This document shows, one piece after another, positions 1-6,105 of a stretch of 8,113 nt of DNA. A program made the translations under genes and the position numbers. Source of the stretch: an uncultured Amylibacter sp. (GTDB taxonomy: Bacteria; Pseudomonadota; Alphaproteobacteria; Rhodobacterales; Rhodobacteraceae); the NCBI GenBank assembly GCA_938001995.1, contig CALLAV010000188.1, positions 1 through 8,113 of the forward strand, in the 5' to 3' direction. The notes beneath the pieces are model-generated. The model ran no database searches. It saw only the letters and a list, made by a program, of their open reading frames with translations, and was not told the DNA's origin. Within the stretch, counting starts at the first letter, position 1; each line of letters starts with the position of its first letter.

Positions 1-30
1 AATGCCAATGACCCCCACCAGCAAAATCAT
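1..30 (-). CDS. possible N-terminus of a leftward gene, cut by the window edge
   Basis: On the minus strand an ATG at 30-28 opens a frame that stays open to the window edge and reads MILLVGVIGI, a hydrophobic stretch like the start of a signal peptide or membrane segment. The upstream in-frame codons give basic residues (ARKSRR), but no other ATG, GTG or TTG start follows the kinase stop in that frame. I see no clear Shine-Dalgarno. The gene would follow the histidine kinase by about 40 bases on the same strand and could be co-transcribed with it. Ten codons are too few to name a family, and this could be chance. Confidence 0.25.
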   Translation of the reverse strand, partial: MILLVGVIGI

Positions 31-69
31 GCGCCGCGACTTGCGGGCGATGCACGCAGAAAAGCAAGA

Positions 70-1386
70 CTAGCGCGGCAGTCGAAACGCAGCCTTCAAT
101 CCCCCCAGCGCATCGCTTTCAGATAGCGTCAAACTGCCCCCATGGGAGCGCGCAATATCCGCCGCAATCGCAAGGCCCAGACCGACACCTGCGCCTTTGT
201 CTTGGTTGCGGGCCGCGTCCAATCTGGCAAAAGGCTTCAGCGCCGCGTCGCGCTGATCTGCGGAAATACCAGGGCCGTTGTCTTCCACCACATATTCCAC
301 AAACCCTGCACCCGTATAAAGGTTTAGGCGGACATCATCGCCGTATTTCAACGCATTAGACAGCAAGTTGGAAATCGCACGATGCACTGAGGGACGGCGC
401 ATTTTCACGGGTGTATCTGCGTCTTGCGCCCCTTCAAACGTAAGGGTCACGGCTTGTCTTGTGTGGTTCGATTTTTCAACCAGCTCTTGGGCCAATTCAC
501 GCGGGGACACGTGTTCATCCTGTTCTTCGCTGTCTCCACGGGCAAAGGCGAGGAATTCGTCCAAAATGTCTTCCATCTCGTTCAAATCGCGCTCGATCAT
601 TTCTGTTTCTTCGTCAGGTTCCATCAAGGAGAGCGACAGCTTTAAGCGTGTAAGCGGGGTGCGCAGATCGTGGCTGACCCCTGACAACATCATGGTGCGC
701 TGTTCGATTTGGCGCTCGATGCGCGCACGCATGGACAAAAACGCGGTGGCCGCGCTGCGCACTTCGGATGCGCCACGCGGATTAAGCGGCAAGGTTTGCC
801 CCTTACCAAAAGCGTCTGCCGCCCGCGCTAGCCGCTTTATCGGTTTGATTTGATTGCGTAAAAACAATGCAGCAAGGAGCGACAGCAACAGCGCCGCAAG
901 GATCATATAGACCAGCAATTGGTGCGGATTGGTGGCAGACACACGGTTCCGTGCCACGTTAAATTCTAACCCACGTCCACCGATATCAGTCAGAATATTC
1001 ACCGATCCACGTGCGCGCCCAAGATCCACGACACGGACTTCGGGCACATCTTCGTGCAGGGTTTCGATCACATACCAGCCCGCAAAGTCATACAGATCAC
1101 GGTATCGATCAGGGGCGGTAAAGTCGGGATTTTCCACCCACTCGACCCCAATTTGCAGGCTCTTTGCGGTGGCCGTGATATCCATGTCCGCTTGTGCCAA
1201 ATCAATCAGGTGATTGATGTCGATTGATACCGCTTTGGTCATTTGGCGCGACACGTCTTGAAACAGACGTTCGACAAAGACAACGCCCACGACCACTTGG
1301 ATCAGCACAATTGGAACGATCAAAATGAGGAACGCGCGCTTAAACAGCGTTCGGGGTAGATAAGGTTTGATCCAAGCGTTAAACAT
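70..1386 (-). CDS. membrane sensor histidine kinase, EnvZ-like (HAMP-HisKA-HATPase)
   Basis: A 438-residue inner-membrane sensor kinase that would autophosphorylate on histidine and pass the phosphate to a response regulator. Visible order: membrane segment at about 17-38; a periplasmic sensor of about 115 residues; second membrane segment at about 156-177; HAMP at about 178-230; HisKA with the H-box SGVSHDLRTPLTRL and phospho-acceptor H239; then a HATPase domain with N-box residues N340 and N344, G1 box DNGPG (369-373), F-box KPF (384-386) and G2 box GAGVGLGLA (398-406). All catalytic boxes are intact. H-box and layout match the EnvZ/OmpR-partnered class. No response regulator is seen: the upstream neighbour is a divergent hydrolase gene and the downstream side is cut off. 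The start ATG is preceded by a weak AGG, and no better start is visible. The signal sensed cannot be read from the sequence. Confidence 0.93.
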   Translation of the reverse strand: MFNAWIKPYLPRTLFKRAFLILIVPIVLIQVVVGVVFVERLFQDVSRQMTKAVSIDINHLIDLAQADMDITATAKSLQIGVEWVENPDFTAPDRYRDLYDFAGWYVIETLHEDVPEVRVVDLGRARGSVNILTDIGGRGLEFNVARNRVSATNPHQLLVYMILAALLLSLLAALFLRNQIKPIKRLARAADAFGKGQTLPLNPRGASEVRSAATAFLSMRARIERQIEQRTMMLSGVSHDLRTPLTRLKLSLSLMEPDEETEMIERDLNEMEDILDEFLAFARGDSEEQDEHVSPRELAQELVEKSNHTRQAVTLTFEGAQDADTPVKMRRPSVHRAISNLLSNALKYGDDVRLNLYTGAGFVEYVVEDNGPGISADQRDAALKPFARLDAARNQDKGAGVGLGLAIAADIARSHGGSLTLSESDALGGLKAAFRLPR

Positions 1387-1446
1387 TGCCTAAGACGATT
1401 ACGTGGCACGCTAGGCCCGTGCAACCCTTAAGCAAAGGTAATCTCG
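1387..1446. promoter_or_regulatory. divergent promoter region, histidine kinase / MBL hydrolase
   Basis: This 60-base gap must hold start signals for both flanking genes. For the leftward kinase a weak pair is visible on the minus strand: TTGCAC (1424-1419), 17 bases, then TAATCG (1401-1396). That would leave a very short leader. The interrupted inverted repeat GCACG (1406-1410) / CGTGC (1418-1422) lies within the spacer and overlaps the -35-like hexamer, where a regulator could bind. For the rightward gene a Shine-Dalgarno AAAGG sits at about 1434-1438, eight bases before its GTG start. Both promoter hexamers match consensus poorly, so this is a tentative reading. Confidence 0.35.
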
Positions 1447-2373
1447 GTGTCAGACCCTTTCAATCGTGACCATGTTCCGCTCGTTGGCATGCCCTCACAA
1501 CTCTTGCCAAATGTCGTTGTTGTAACTGCGCCAAATGCTGGCCCAATGACCTTTACGGGCACGCAATCGTATCTGATCGGTACAGAAAGCCTTGCGATTG
1601 TTGATCCAGGGCCCGAAGACGACGCCCATTTTGATGCTTTGATCAGGGCAGTGGCAAAGCGCCCTGTGAGCCACATCGTCATCACACATTCACATATAGA
1701 TCACTCGCCGCTGAGCCGCCGCCTCTCTGGTGTCTTAGACGCCCCGATCTTGGGGTTTGGCACAACAGATGAAGGGCGCAGCGAAACGATGGAACGCCTC
1801 GCAACGCTCGCTGATCTGGGCGGCGCTGAAGGCAAAGACCTAGATTTCAAACCCGATCATCGTGTAGCCGACGGAGATTTGATCAAAGGCGAAGGCTGGA
1901 CCTTGGAGGCGATCCACACGCCTGGCCATTTGTCTAATCACCTGTGTTTTGACATCAAAGGAACAGGCGCTGTTTTGACGGGGGACCATGTTATGGGGTG
2001 GGCCACAACAATGGTGTCACCACCTGACGGCGACTTAACCAGCTATATGGAATCAATGGATAAAATGGCGAAAAGGGAAGAGGATAAAGCCTATCTTCCC
2101 GGGCATGGCGGAGTCATTCGCGACCCTGCTGCCATGGTGCAATATCAAATCAACCACCGCAAATCGCGCGAATCTCAGATTCGCGCGACACTCGATACCA
2201 GCCCAAACGCGACGCCCTTTGAACTGGCACAGAAAATCTATACCGATGTGGATCAACGCTTGATCCCTGCGGCGGCGCGAAACGTATTCGCCCATCTGAT
2301 CGACCTGTCAGAACGAAATATCGTCACCGCTGATCGCCCAATCTCTCCTGATGCGCGCTTTGCGCTAAAATAA
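1447..2373 (+). CDS. MBL-fold metallo-hydrolase (LACTB2-like, with C-terminal winged helix)
   Basis: A 308-residue cytosolic metallo-beta-lactamase-fold hydrolase with no signal peptide. The dinuclear metal signature is complete: THSHIDH (80-86, ligands H81, H83, D85, H86), H161 in HTPGH, D180 in TGDH and H220 in PGHGG. The C-terminal part from about 235 (HRKSRESQIRATL, then AARNVFAHL) matches the winged-helix tail of the LACTB2/BLACT_WH group, whose human member is an endoribonuclease. Some relatives are thioesterases or are annotated as glyoxalase-like, so the substrate is open. The GTG start is chosen because AAAGG lies eight bases upstream and because codons 1-30 give the usual N-terminus of this family. 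It stands alone, divergent from the kinase, and is followed by the separate tRNA unit. Confidence 0.9.
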   Translation: MSDPFNRDHVPLVGMPSQLLPNVVVVTAPNAGPMTFTGTQSYLIGTESLAIVDPGPEDDAHFDALIRAVAKRPVSHIVITHSHIDHSPLSRRLSGVLDAPILGFGTTDEGRSETMERLATLADLGGAEGKDLDFKPDHRVADGDLIKGEGWTLEAIHTPGHLSNHLCFDIKGTGAVLTGDHVMGWATTMVSPPDGDLTSYMESMDKMAKREEDKAYLPGHGGVIRDPAAMVQYQINHRKSRESQIRATLDTSPNATPFELAQKIYTDVDQRLIPAAARNVFAHLIDLSERNIVTADRPISPDARFALK

Positions 2374-2396
2374 TGTCAAACCGCGCAAAATCCCTA

Positions 2397-2425
2397 TTTA
2401 CGCTTTGAAACACCTTTGCTATAGC
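2397..2425 (+). promoter_or_regulatory. putative sigma-70-type promoter of tRNA-Asn
   Basis: TTTACG (2397-2402) and TATAGC (2420-2425) are separated by 17 bases and each agree with the housekeeping consensus at four of six positions. Transcription would start near 2432, leaving a 5' leader of roughly 20 bases for RNase P to remove before the mature tRNA at 2451. The TTGAAA at 2405-2410 is another -35-like hexamer, but no -10 sits at the right distance from it. Assignment by eye only. Confidence 0.45.
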
Positions 2426-2450
2426 CTCGCTCACCGTAAGGCATAAGTGT

Positions 2451-2525
2451 TCCGACGTAGCTCAGCGGTAGAGCAGTTGACTGTTAATCAATTGGTCGTA
2501 GGTTCGATCCCTACCGTCGGAGCCA
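2451..2525 (+). tRNA. tRNA-Asn (anticodon GTT), CCA encoded
   Basis: A complete cloverleaf. The seven-base acceptor stem is TCCGACG (2451-2457) with CGTCGGA (2515-2521), discriminator G2522 and genome-encoded CCA at 2523-2525. The D-arm contains AGCGGTAGA. The anticodon arm has loop CTGTTAA (2481-2487) with anticodon GTT at 2483-2485, which reads AAC/AAU as asparagine. The T-arm is GTAGG-TTCGATC-CCTAC. Length is 75 bases and there is no intron. rnd, on the same strand, begins 70 bases after the CCA. I see no integrase or duplicated 3' end nearby that would mark it as an integration site. Confidence 0.97.
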
Positions 2526-2540
2526 ATTTCCCAAACACCC

Positions 2541-2585
2541 ATGAACGCGATTCAAGCGCTTGAAGCTTTGGGCAAAAGCCCCTAA
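2541..2585 (+). other. possible 14-codon leader ORF upstream of rnd
   Basis: ATG at 2541 opens a 14-codon frame reading MNAIQALEALGKSP and ends with TAA at 2583-2585, ten bases before the rnd ATG and in a different frame. No Shine-Dalgarno precedes it. The rnd start itself has no clear Shine-Dalgarno, so a short upstream ORF could in principle couple translation to rnd. The frame also spans the palindrome at 2551-2564 and the hairpin at 2570-2581. A 14-codon frame can easily arise by chance, so confidence is low. Confidence 0.2.
2551..2564. repeat. perfect 14-base palindrome plus adjacent GGGC/GCCC hairpin
   Basis: TTCAAGCGCTTGAA is identical to its own reverse complement over all 14 bases. 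Six bases downstream lies GGGC-AAAA-GCCC (2570-2581). An alternative stem, GCTTT (2565-2569) with AAAGC (2575-2579), overlaps it and excludes it. There is no T-run, so this is not a standard intrinsic terminator. The palindrome could be an operator for rnd, a processing site between the tRNA 3' end and the rnd message, or chance. The palindrome is directly seen; the role is not established. Confidence 0.5.
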
Positions 2586-2595
2586 GCCCTTTGGC

Positions 2596-3753
2596 ATGAA
2601 AACTATAACCACGACCGCCCAATTGGCCGAGTTTTGCGCCGATTGTGCCAAATTCGACTATGTCACCATCGACACCGAATTCCTGCGGGAACGCACCTAT
2701 TATTCCAAGCTGTGTTTGATCCAAATGGCCCATCCCGGTGAAGGGGAAGAGGGCGCGGTTTTGGTGGATGTGCTGGAAGATGGGCTTGAGCTTGATCCGC
2801 TGTACGAGCTGTTTCAAAACGAATCCGTCACCAAAGTGTTCCATGCGGCCCGTCAGGATTTGGAAATCTTCTTTGTAGATCGGCAGGTATTTCCAAAGCC
2901 GTTTTTTGACACACAAGTGGCGGCGATGGTGTGCGGCTTTGGGGAACAGGTTGGCTATGAAACCCTGGTGCGTAAGATTGCGAAACAGCAGTTGGACAAA
3001 TCCTCGCGCTTTACCGATTGGTCGCAGCGGCCTTTGTCGGACAAGCAGAAGACCTATGCGCTTGGGGATGTAACGCATCTGCGCGAAATTTATGAATTTT
3101 TGGCAAAGAAGCTGAAACAAACCAATCGCACGTCTTGGGTGGAAGAAGAGGTGGAAATCCTCACGAATCCAGAAACCTATAATTCGGATCCCAACAGTGC
3201 GTGGCGTCGGGTGAAAACGCGGTCGAACTCGCGCCGTTTTCTGGCGACAGTGCAGGCGCTGGCGAAATTCCGGGAAGAATACGCCCAAACCCGCAACGTG
3301 CCCCGCAACCGCGTGTTCAAAGACGATGCTTTGATGGAGGTGGCTGCAACGCGCCCCAAAGCAGTGAACGATCTGGGTAAATCCCGCATGTTGCTGCGCG
3401 AAGCCCGCAAAGGGCAGATCGCAGAAGGCATTCTAGAGGCTGTGAAACAGGCCGATGCGATCCCAAATGACGATCTGCCGGTCATTGCAAAGGTCAAGCA
3501 ACGCCCGCAGGGCAGCGAAGGTTTGGCCGATTTGTTGCGTGTTTTGCTGAAAGCCAAAGCCGAAGAGGCAGGTGTGGCCCAAAAACTGATCGCGAATGCG
3601 TCTGAATTGGATGACATCGCCGCGGGTGTTGGCGGGGATCACGTGTTTCGCGGCTGGCGCAGCGAGGTGTTTGGGAATGACGCCAAAGACCTGTGCGAAG
3701 GCAAAATCGCCCTGTCTGCCAGTGGCAGCAGCGTCAAAATTGTCCGTATTTAA
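2596..3753 (+). CDS. rnd: ribonuclease D (DEDDy 3'-5' exoribonuclease)
   Basis: A 385-residue cytosolic 3'-5' exoribonuclease whose family trims the 3' ends of tRNA and other small RNA precursors. The DEDDy nuclease domain (about 1-170) is complete: Exo I DTEFL (D26, E28), Exo II in HAARQDLE (D88) and Exo III YALGD (Y154, D158). An HRDC domain follows at about 210-285 (NSRRFLATVQALAKFREEYA region, then FKDDALMEVA), with a further C-terminal helical region to 385. The ATG at 2596 is preferred over the TTG at 2560 because MKTITTTAQLAEFC is the usual N-terminus and gives normal length. No Shine-Dalgarno is seen before it. tRNA-Asn lies just upstream on the same strand, so read-through could supply rnd transcripts. 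The 3' end converges on the lipoprotein gene with 12 bases between stops. Confidence 0.95.
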   Translation: MKTITTTAQLAEFCADCAKFDYVTIDTEFLRERTYYSKLCLIQMAHPGEGEEGAVLVDVLEDGLELDPLYELFQNESVTKVFHAARQDLEIFFVDRQVFPKPFFDTQVAAMVCGFGEQVGYETLVRKIAKQQLDKSSRFTDWSQRPLSDKQKTYALGDVTHLREIYEFLAKKLKQTNRTSWVEEEVEILTNPETYNSDPNSAWRRVKTRSNSRRFLATVQALAKFREEYAQTRNVPRNRVFKDDALMEVAATRPKAVNDLGKSRMLLREARKGQIAEGILEAVKQADAIPNDDLPVIAKVKQRPQGSEGLADLLRVLLKAKAEEAGVAQKLIANASELDDIAAGVGGDHVFRGWRSEVFGNDAKDLCEGKIALSASGSSVKIVRI

Positions 3754-3765
3754 AGGGTTTCACGC

Positions 3766-4293
3766 TTAACGGCGCAGCGACACTTGGTTTTGGCGTCCAA
3801 CAATCCGAATGGTGCGAATGCCTGCCAGCCGTTGATTTGACAGGAACACACCCACGTCCACTTCGCGAGACCGCTCGGTGGATTGCAATGTGTTGAACCC
3901 TGGCTCTTTGGCGCGGAATTCCAACACCAAAACACCGTTTTCATCAGGTTTAAACGCATCAAGGCTGACCAGTTTCGCGTCGTAATACCCTTGGCGAGGC
4001 ATTAGGGCACGGGCGCGGATGATACCACCATCCCGTGTGCGTTCGATCCGTGCGGTTTTCACAACGGACGCCAGCGTGCGCCCCGATATATCCTGCGATT
4101 TCGCCACGCGTTCTTGTTGCTGGCGTTCCACGCGGCTGCGTCGTCCAAAGATGTTTGCAGAACTGCCGCTGCCCGCAGAAGAGGCCGAAGAGGCGCTGTT
4201 CGCGCTGCTGCCTGCACTGCTGCCCGCGCTATTGCCCAAACCACAGGATGACACCATCCCAACTACAAAAAATGCGCACAAAAGGTTTTTCAT
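3766..4293 (-). CDS. small conserved lipoprotein with Ser/Ala/Gly-rich linker
   Basis: A 175-residue predicted lipoprotein of unknown function. Residues 1-16 form a lipoprotein signal peptide (MKNLLCAFFVVGMVSS) with lipobox VSSC, so C17 would be lipidated after cleavage. Residues 18-47 are almost only Ser, Ala, Gly and Asn, a flexible linker. A basic, Gln-rich stretch follows (RRSRVERQQQERVAK, about 51-65), then a roughly 100-residue domain rich in beta-strand-like sequence that ends QNQVSLRR. No catalytic motif is recognised. The start at 4293 is chosen because GAGGGTGAG lies just upstream and the signal peptide begins there; the frame extends further upstream without any sensible protein. 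The gene converges with rnd and is divergent from sufE. Likely on the periplasmic side of the inner or outer membrane; the residues after C17 (GLG) show no Asp +2 retention signal. Confidence 0.85.
   Translation of the reverse strand: MKNLLCAFFVVGMVSSCGLGNSAGSSAGSSANSASSASSAGSGSSANIFGRRSRVERQQQERVAKSQDISGRTLASVVKTARIERTRDGGIIRARALMPRQGYYDAKLVSLDAFKPDENGVLVLEFRAKEPGFNTLQSTERSREVDVGVFLSNQRLAGIRTIRIVGRQNQVSLRR
4153..4242 (-). repeat. low-complexity repeat tract encoding the lipoprotein linker
   Basis: This tract codes for lipoprotein residues 18-47, made almost only of Ser, Ala and Gly. On the plus strand it contains imperfect short repeats, such as the nine-base units GAAGAGGCC (4178-4186) and GAAGAGGCG (4187-4195) and several CTGCTGCC-like units at about 4205-4230. 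Units that are multiples of three can change copy number by replication slippage without breaking the frame, so linker length may vary between strains. Confidence 0.6.
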
Positions 4294-4438
4294 CTGCTCA
4301 CCCTCATTCATTGCGTCATGGTTAGCCAAAACTGCGTCCAAAGAAAAGGGCGCAGTTTGCGACACACCACATTTGGGTGGACGAAGCGGCACCTGCGCCA
4401 TAGGTAACAGGCACGGACAGGCATTGTATGGGTTTAAA
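4294..4438. promoter_or_regulatory. divergent promoter region, lipoprotein / sufE, with an inverted repeat
   Basis: This 145-base gap separates two divergent starts. Next to the leftward gene lies a good Shine-Dalgarno (GAGGGTGAG on the minus strand). An eight-base inverted repeat, AAACTGCG (4329-4336) and CGCAGTTT (4351-4358), encloses 14 bases and could be an operator or an RNA hairpin. The sufE start has only a weak GGG (4430-4432) as ribosome-binding sequence. No convincing -35/-10 pair was identified for either gene. Confidence 0.4.
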
Positions 4439-4870
4439 ATGACGGACGCATTTCAAGAGATCGTTGAAACGTTTGAGTTTTTGGACGATTGGGAAGACCG
4501 CTATCGCCATGTGATCGAGCTGGGCAAAGAGATGCCGCCGCTTGACGAAGCACTGCGTGTGGATGCCACCAAAGTCGATGGCTGTGCATCCCAAGTGTGG
4601 ATCGTGCCCAAGATCGACGGGCAGGGTGCAAGCGGCGTGTTCACGTTTGATGGCGAAAGCGACGCCATGATCGTGCGCGGCCTCATCGCCATCCTCGGCG
4701 CGCTCTACAACGGCCAAACCCTGCAACAAGTCGTGGACACAGACGCCCCCGCCGCCTTTGCGCAACTGGGGCTAGACCAGCATTTGTCGGCGCAACGCTC
4801 CAACGGATTGCGCGCCATGATCGCACGGGTCCAATCAGTGGCGCAGCAGGGTATTGCGGCAAACTCATAA
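4439..4870 (+). CDS. sufE: SufE, cysteine desulfurase sulfur acceptor
   Basis: A 143-residue cytosolic protein of the SufE/CsdE family, which accepts persulfide sulfur from a SufS-type cysteine desulfurase and passes it to the SufBCD scaffold for iron-sulfur cluster assembly. Visible signatures: EFLDDWEDRYRHVIELGKE near the N-terminus; VDGCASQVWIV with the sulfur-accepting C49; and the C-terminal GLDQHLSAQRSNGL region (111-124) followed by the AMIARV helix. Length is normal. The ATG at 4439 is chosen because the longer open frame upstream only shadows the lipoprotein gene and carries no family sequence. No sufS or sufBCD gene is in the window, so sufE is separate from the main suf operon here. 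The bmt start lies 88 bases after its stop. Confidence 0.94.
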   Translation: MTDAFQEIVETFEFLDDWEDRYRHVIELGKEMPPLDEALRVDATKVDGCASQVWIVPKIDGQGASGVFTFDGESDAMIVRGLIAILGALYNGQTLQQVVDTDAPAAFAQLGLDQHLSAQRSNGLRAMIARVQSVAQQGIAANS

Positions 4871-4900
4871 TCTTTATGACAACTATGAATTTGCTTTGAT

Positions 4901-4951
4901 AAGCGTTCCGTGACACGCAGGTCCGAGCCCACGTTTCTGTTGGGCAAAGGA
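4901..4951 (+). promoter_or_regulatory. structured leader of bmt with Shine-Dalgarno (candidate RNA or operator control)
   Basis: The 88 bases before bmt carry an odd palindrome CGTG-A-CACG (4909-4917), then a hairpin GCCCA (4927-4931) / TGGGC (4941-4945) with a nine-base loop, directly followed by the Shine-Dalgarno AAAGGA (4946-4951), seven bases from the ATG. CGTG (4909-4912) can also pair with CACG (4930-4933), which overlaps and would exclude the GCCCA hairpin, so two exclusive folds exist beside the ribosome site. It does not match the SAH, SAM-II or SAM/SAH riboswitch consensus as I recall them. A protein operator is equally possible. Confidence 0.35.
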
Positions 4952-4958
4952 TCGCTAT

Positions 4959-5969
4959 ATGTCTGAAAAGCTGCAAAAAATTCTGGATACGCAAGGCTGG
5001 GTTCTGGCCGATGGGGCGACGGGAACCAACCTGTTCAACATGGGACTGGAAGCCGGCGAAGCACCCGAGATGTGGAACGAATGGCATCCAGATCGCATTG
5101 CAGCGCTGTATCAAGGGGCTGTGGATGCAGGATCTGATCTGTTTCTCACCAACAGTTTTGGCGGCAACGCTTCGCGCCTGAAATTGCACGGCGCTGAAAA
5201 GCGGGCCCGCGAACTGTCTCGTATTTCTGCGGAAATCGGCCGCGAGGTTGCGGATAAAGCGGGGCGTGATGTGATCGTTGCAGGATCGATGGGCCCTACA
5301 GGGGACATCATGGAACCTGTTGGCACGCTGTCTCATGCTGATGCAGTTGAGATGTTTGAAGAACAGGCGCACGGCTTGATTGAAGGGGGCGCAGACGTCC
5401 TTTGGATCGAAACCATCTCTGCACCCGAAGAATTCGCTGCCGCTGCCGAAGCCATCGGCAACACGGGCGCATCTTGGTGTGGAACCATGAGCTTTGACAC
5501 GGCTGGACGCACCATGATGGGTGTTACATCCTCGGGAATGGTCGATATGGTGGCGGGGCTGGACTATCAGCCTATGGCGTTTGGCGCGAACTGCGGGGTT
5601 GGCGCCTCTGATCTGCTGCGCACGGTTCTGGGCATGAGCGCGGCCAAGCCGAACCATCCCATCATCGCCAAGGGGAATGCCGGAATTCCGAAATATGTGG
5701 ACGGTCACATCCATTATGATGGAACGCCGGAACTTATGGCGAAATACGCTGTTTTGGCACGCGATTGTGGGGCGAGTATCATAGGCGGGTGTTGCGGGAC
5801 CATGCCCGAGCATCTTGCTGCAATGCGGCATTCTTTGGAAACAAAGGGTGTGGGGCAACAGCCTGATTTAGCTGAAATTTCTAGCGTCTTAGGCGCGTTT
5901 TCATCCGACCATGACGGAACAGGCGAACAGACCGCGCCAACCCGCACACGCCGCAGACGCCGCGCTTAA
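4959..5969 (+). CDS. bmt: zinc-dependent homocysteine S-methyltransferase (Bmt; split-MetH homocysteine module)
   Basis: A 336-residue cytosolic enzyme of the homocysteine S-methyltransferase (BHMT/MetH N-terminal) family. It would move a methyl group to homocysteine to make methionine. Visible: the barrel start WVLADGATGTNL (14-25); LTNSFGGN (63-70); AGSMGPTGD (108-116); and the zinc ligands C212 in GANCGVG and C278/C279 in GGCCGT. Homologues are commonly annotated as betaine-homocysteine methyltransferase. The stand-alone corrinoid protein 136 bases downstream makes methyl-cobalamin the more likely donor, as in the split MetH I recall from Phaeobacter and Dinoroseobacter. Direct betaine use cannot be excluded from sequence. 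The last eight residues carry six Arg (R329, R331-R335) after a Gly/Asp-rich linker, a feature the core domain does not need. The start has a good AAAGGA seven bases upstream. Confidence 0.9.
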   Translation: MSEKLQKILDTQGWVLADGATGTNLFNMGLEAGEAPEMWNEWHPDRIAALYQGAVDAGSDLFLTNSFGGNASRLKLHGAEKRARELSRISAEIGREVADKAGRDVIVAGSMGPTGDIMEPVGTLSHADAVEMFEEQAHGLIEGGADVLWIETISAPEEFAAAAEAIGNTGASWCGTMSFDTAGRTMMGVTSSGMVDMVAGLDYQPMAFGANCGVGASDLLRTVLGMSAAKPNHPIIAKGNAGIPKYVDGHIHYDGTPELMAKYAVLARDCGASIIGGCCGTMPEHLAAMRHSLETKGVGQQPDLAEISSVLGAFSSDHDGTGEQTAPTRTRRRRRA

Positions 5970-6105
5970 ATTGTGCAAATTCGCGTCATTCGGTCGGAAT
6001 GGGAAAAAACAGTGTCGCTATTTTTGCAGTTTTGTCGCACCCACTTCGTAATGTACGCTGAGGTACACCGCGGTGGTGGCACAAAAATAATGGGATTTAC
6101 AGCCA
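5970..6105 (+). promoter_or_regulatory. promoter/operator region of the corrinoid-protein gene
   Basis: The 136 bases between bmt and the corrinoid gene suggest separate initiation rather than simple read-through. TGTCGC occurs twice in the same orientation (6013-6018 and 6033-6038), exactly 20 bases apart, about two helical turns, with an AT-rich TTTTTGCAG between. Further on are an interrupted inverted repeat TGTAC (6052-6056) / GTACA (6063-6067) and an overlapping perfect palindrome CACCGCGGTG (6066-6075). A weak Shine-Dalgarno GGGA (6092-6095) precedes the ATG at 6106. No T-run terminator is seen after bmt. I cannot name the regulator. Confidence 0.45.

Noticed and set aside
2451..2525. 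tRNA-Asn as an integration (att) site
   Set aside because: No integrase gene and no second copy of the tRNA 3' end were seen in the window.
2560..2595. TTG start for rnd at 2560
   Set aside because: It adds 12 residues with no family match; the ATG at 2596 gives the usual N-terminus and length.
2488..3288. 266-codon open frame on the minus strand
   Set aside because: It covers part of tRNA-Asn and is antisense to the clearly conserved RNase D nuclease domain. Its translation shows no recognisable domain.
4019..4438. N-terminal extension of the sufE frame back to 4019
   Set aside because: The added residues are antisense to the lipoprotein gene and low in complexity. SufE family sequence starts at the ATG at 4439, which gives normal length.
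4428..4442. Four-codon ORF (MGLK) overlapping the sufE start as ATGA
   Set aside because: Too short to judge; most likely chance overlap of an ATG with the weak ribosome-binding region.
4683..5858. 391-codon open frame on the minus strand opposite sufE and bmt
   Set aside because: It is antisense to two genes with full family signatures, spans their intergenic gap, and its His/Arg/Cys-rich translation matches no family I know.
5984..6010. CATTC/GAATG stem after bmt as a terminator
   Set aside because: Only five base pairs, followed by an A-run rather than a T-run on the coding strand.
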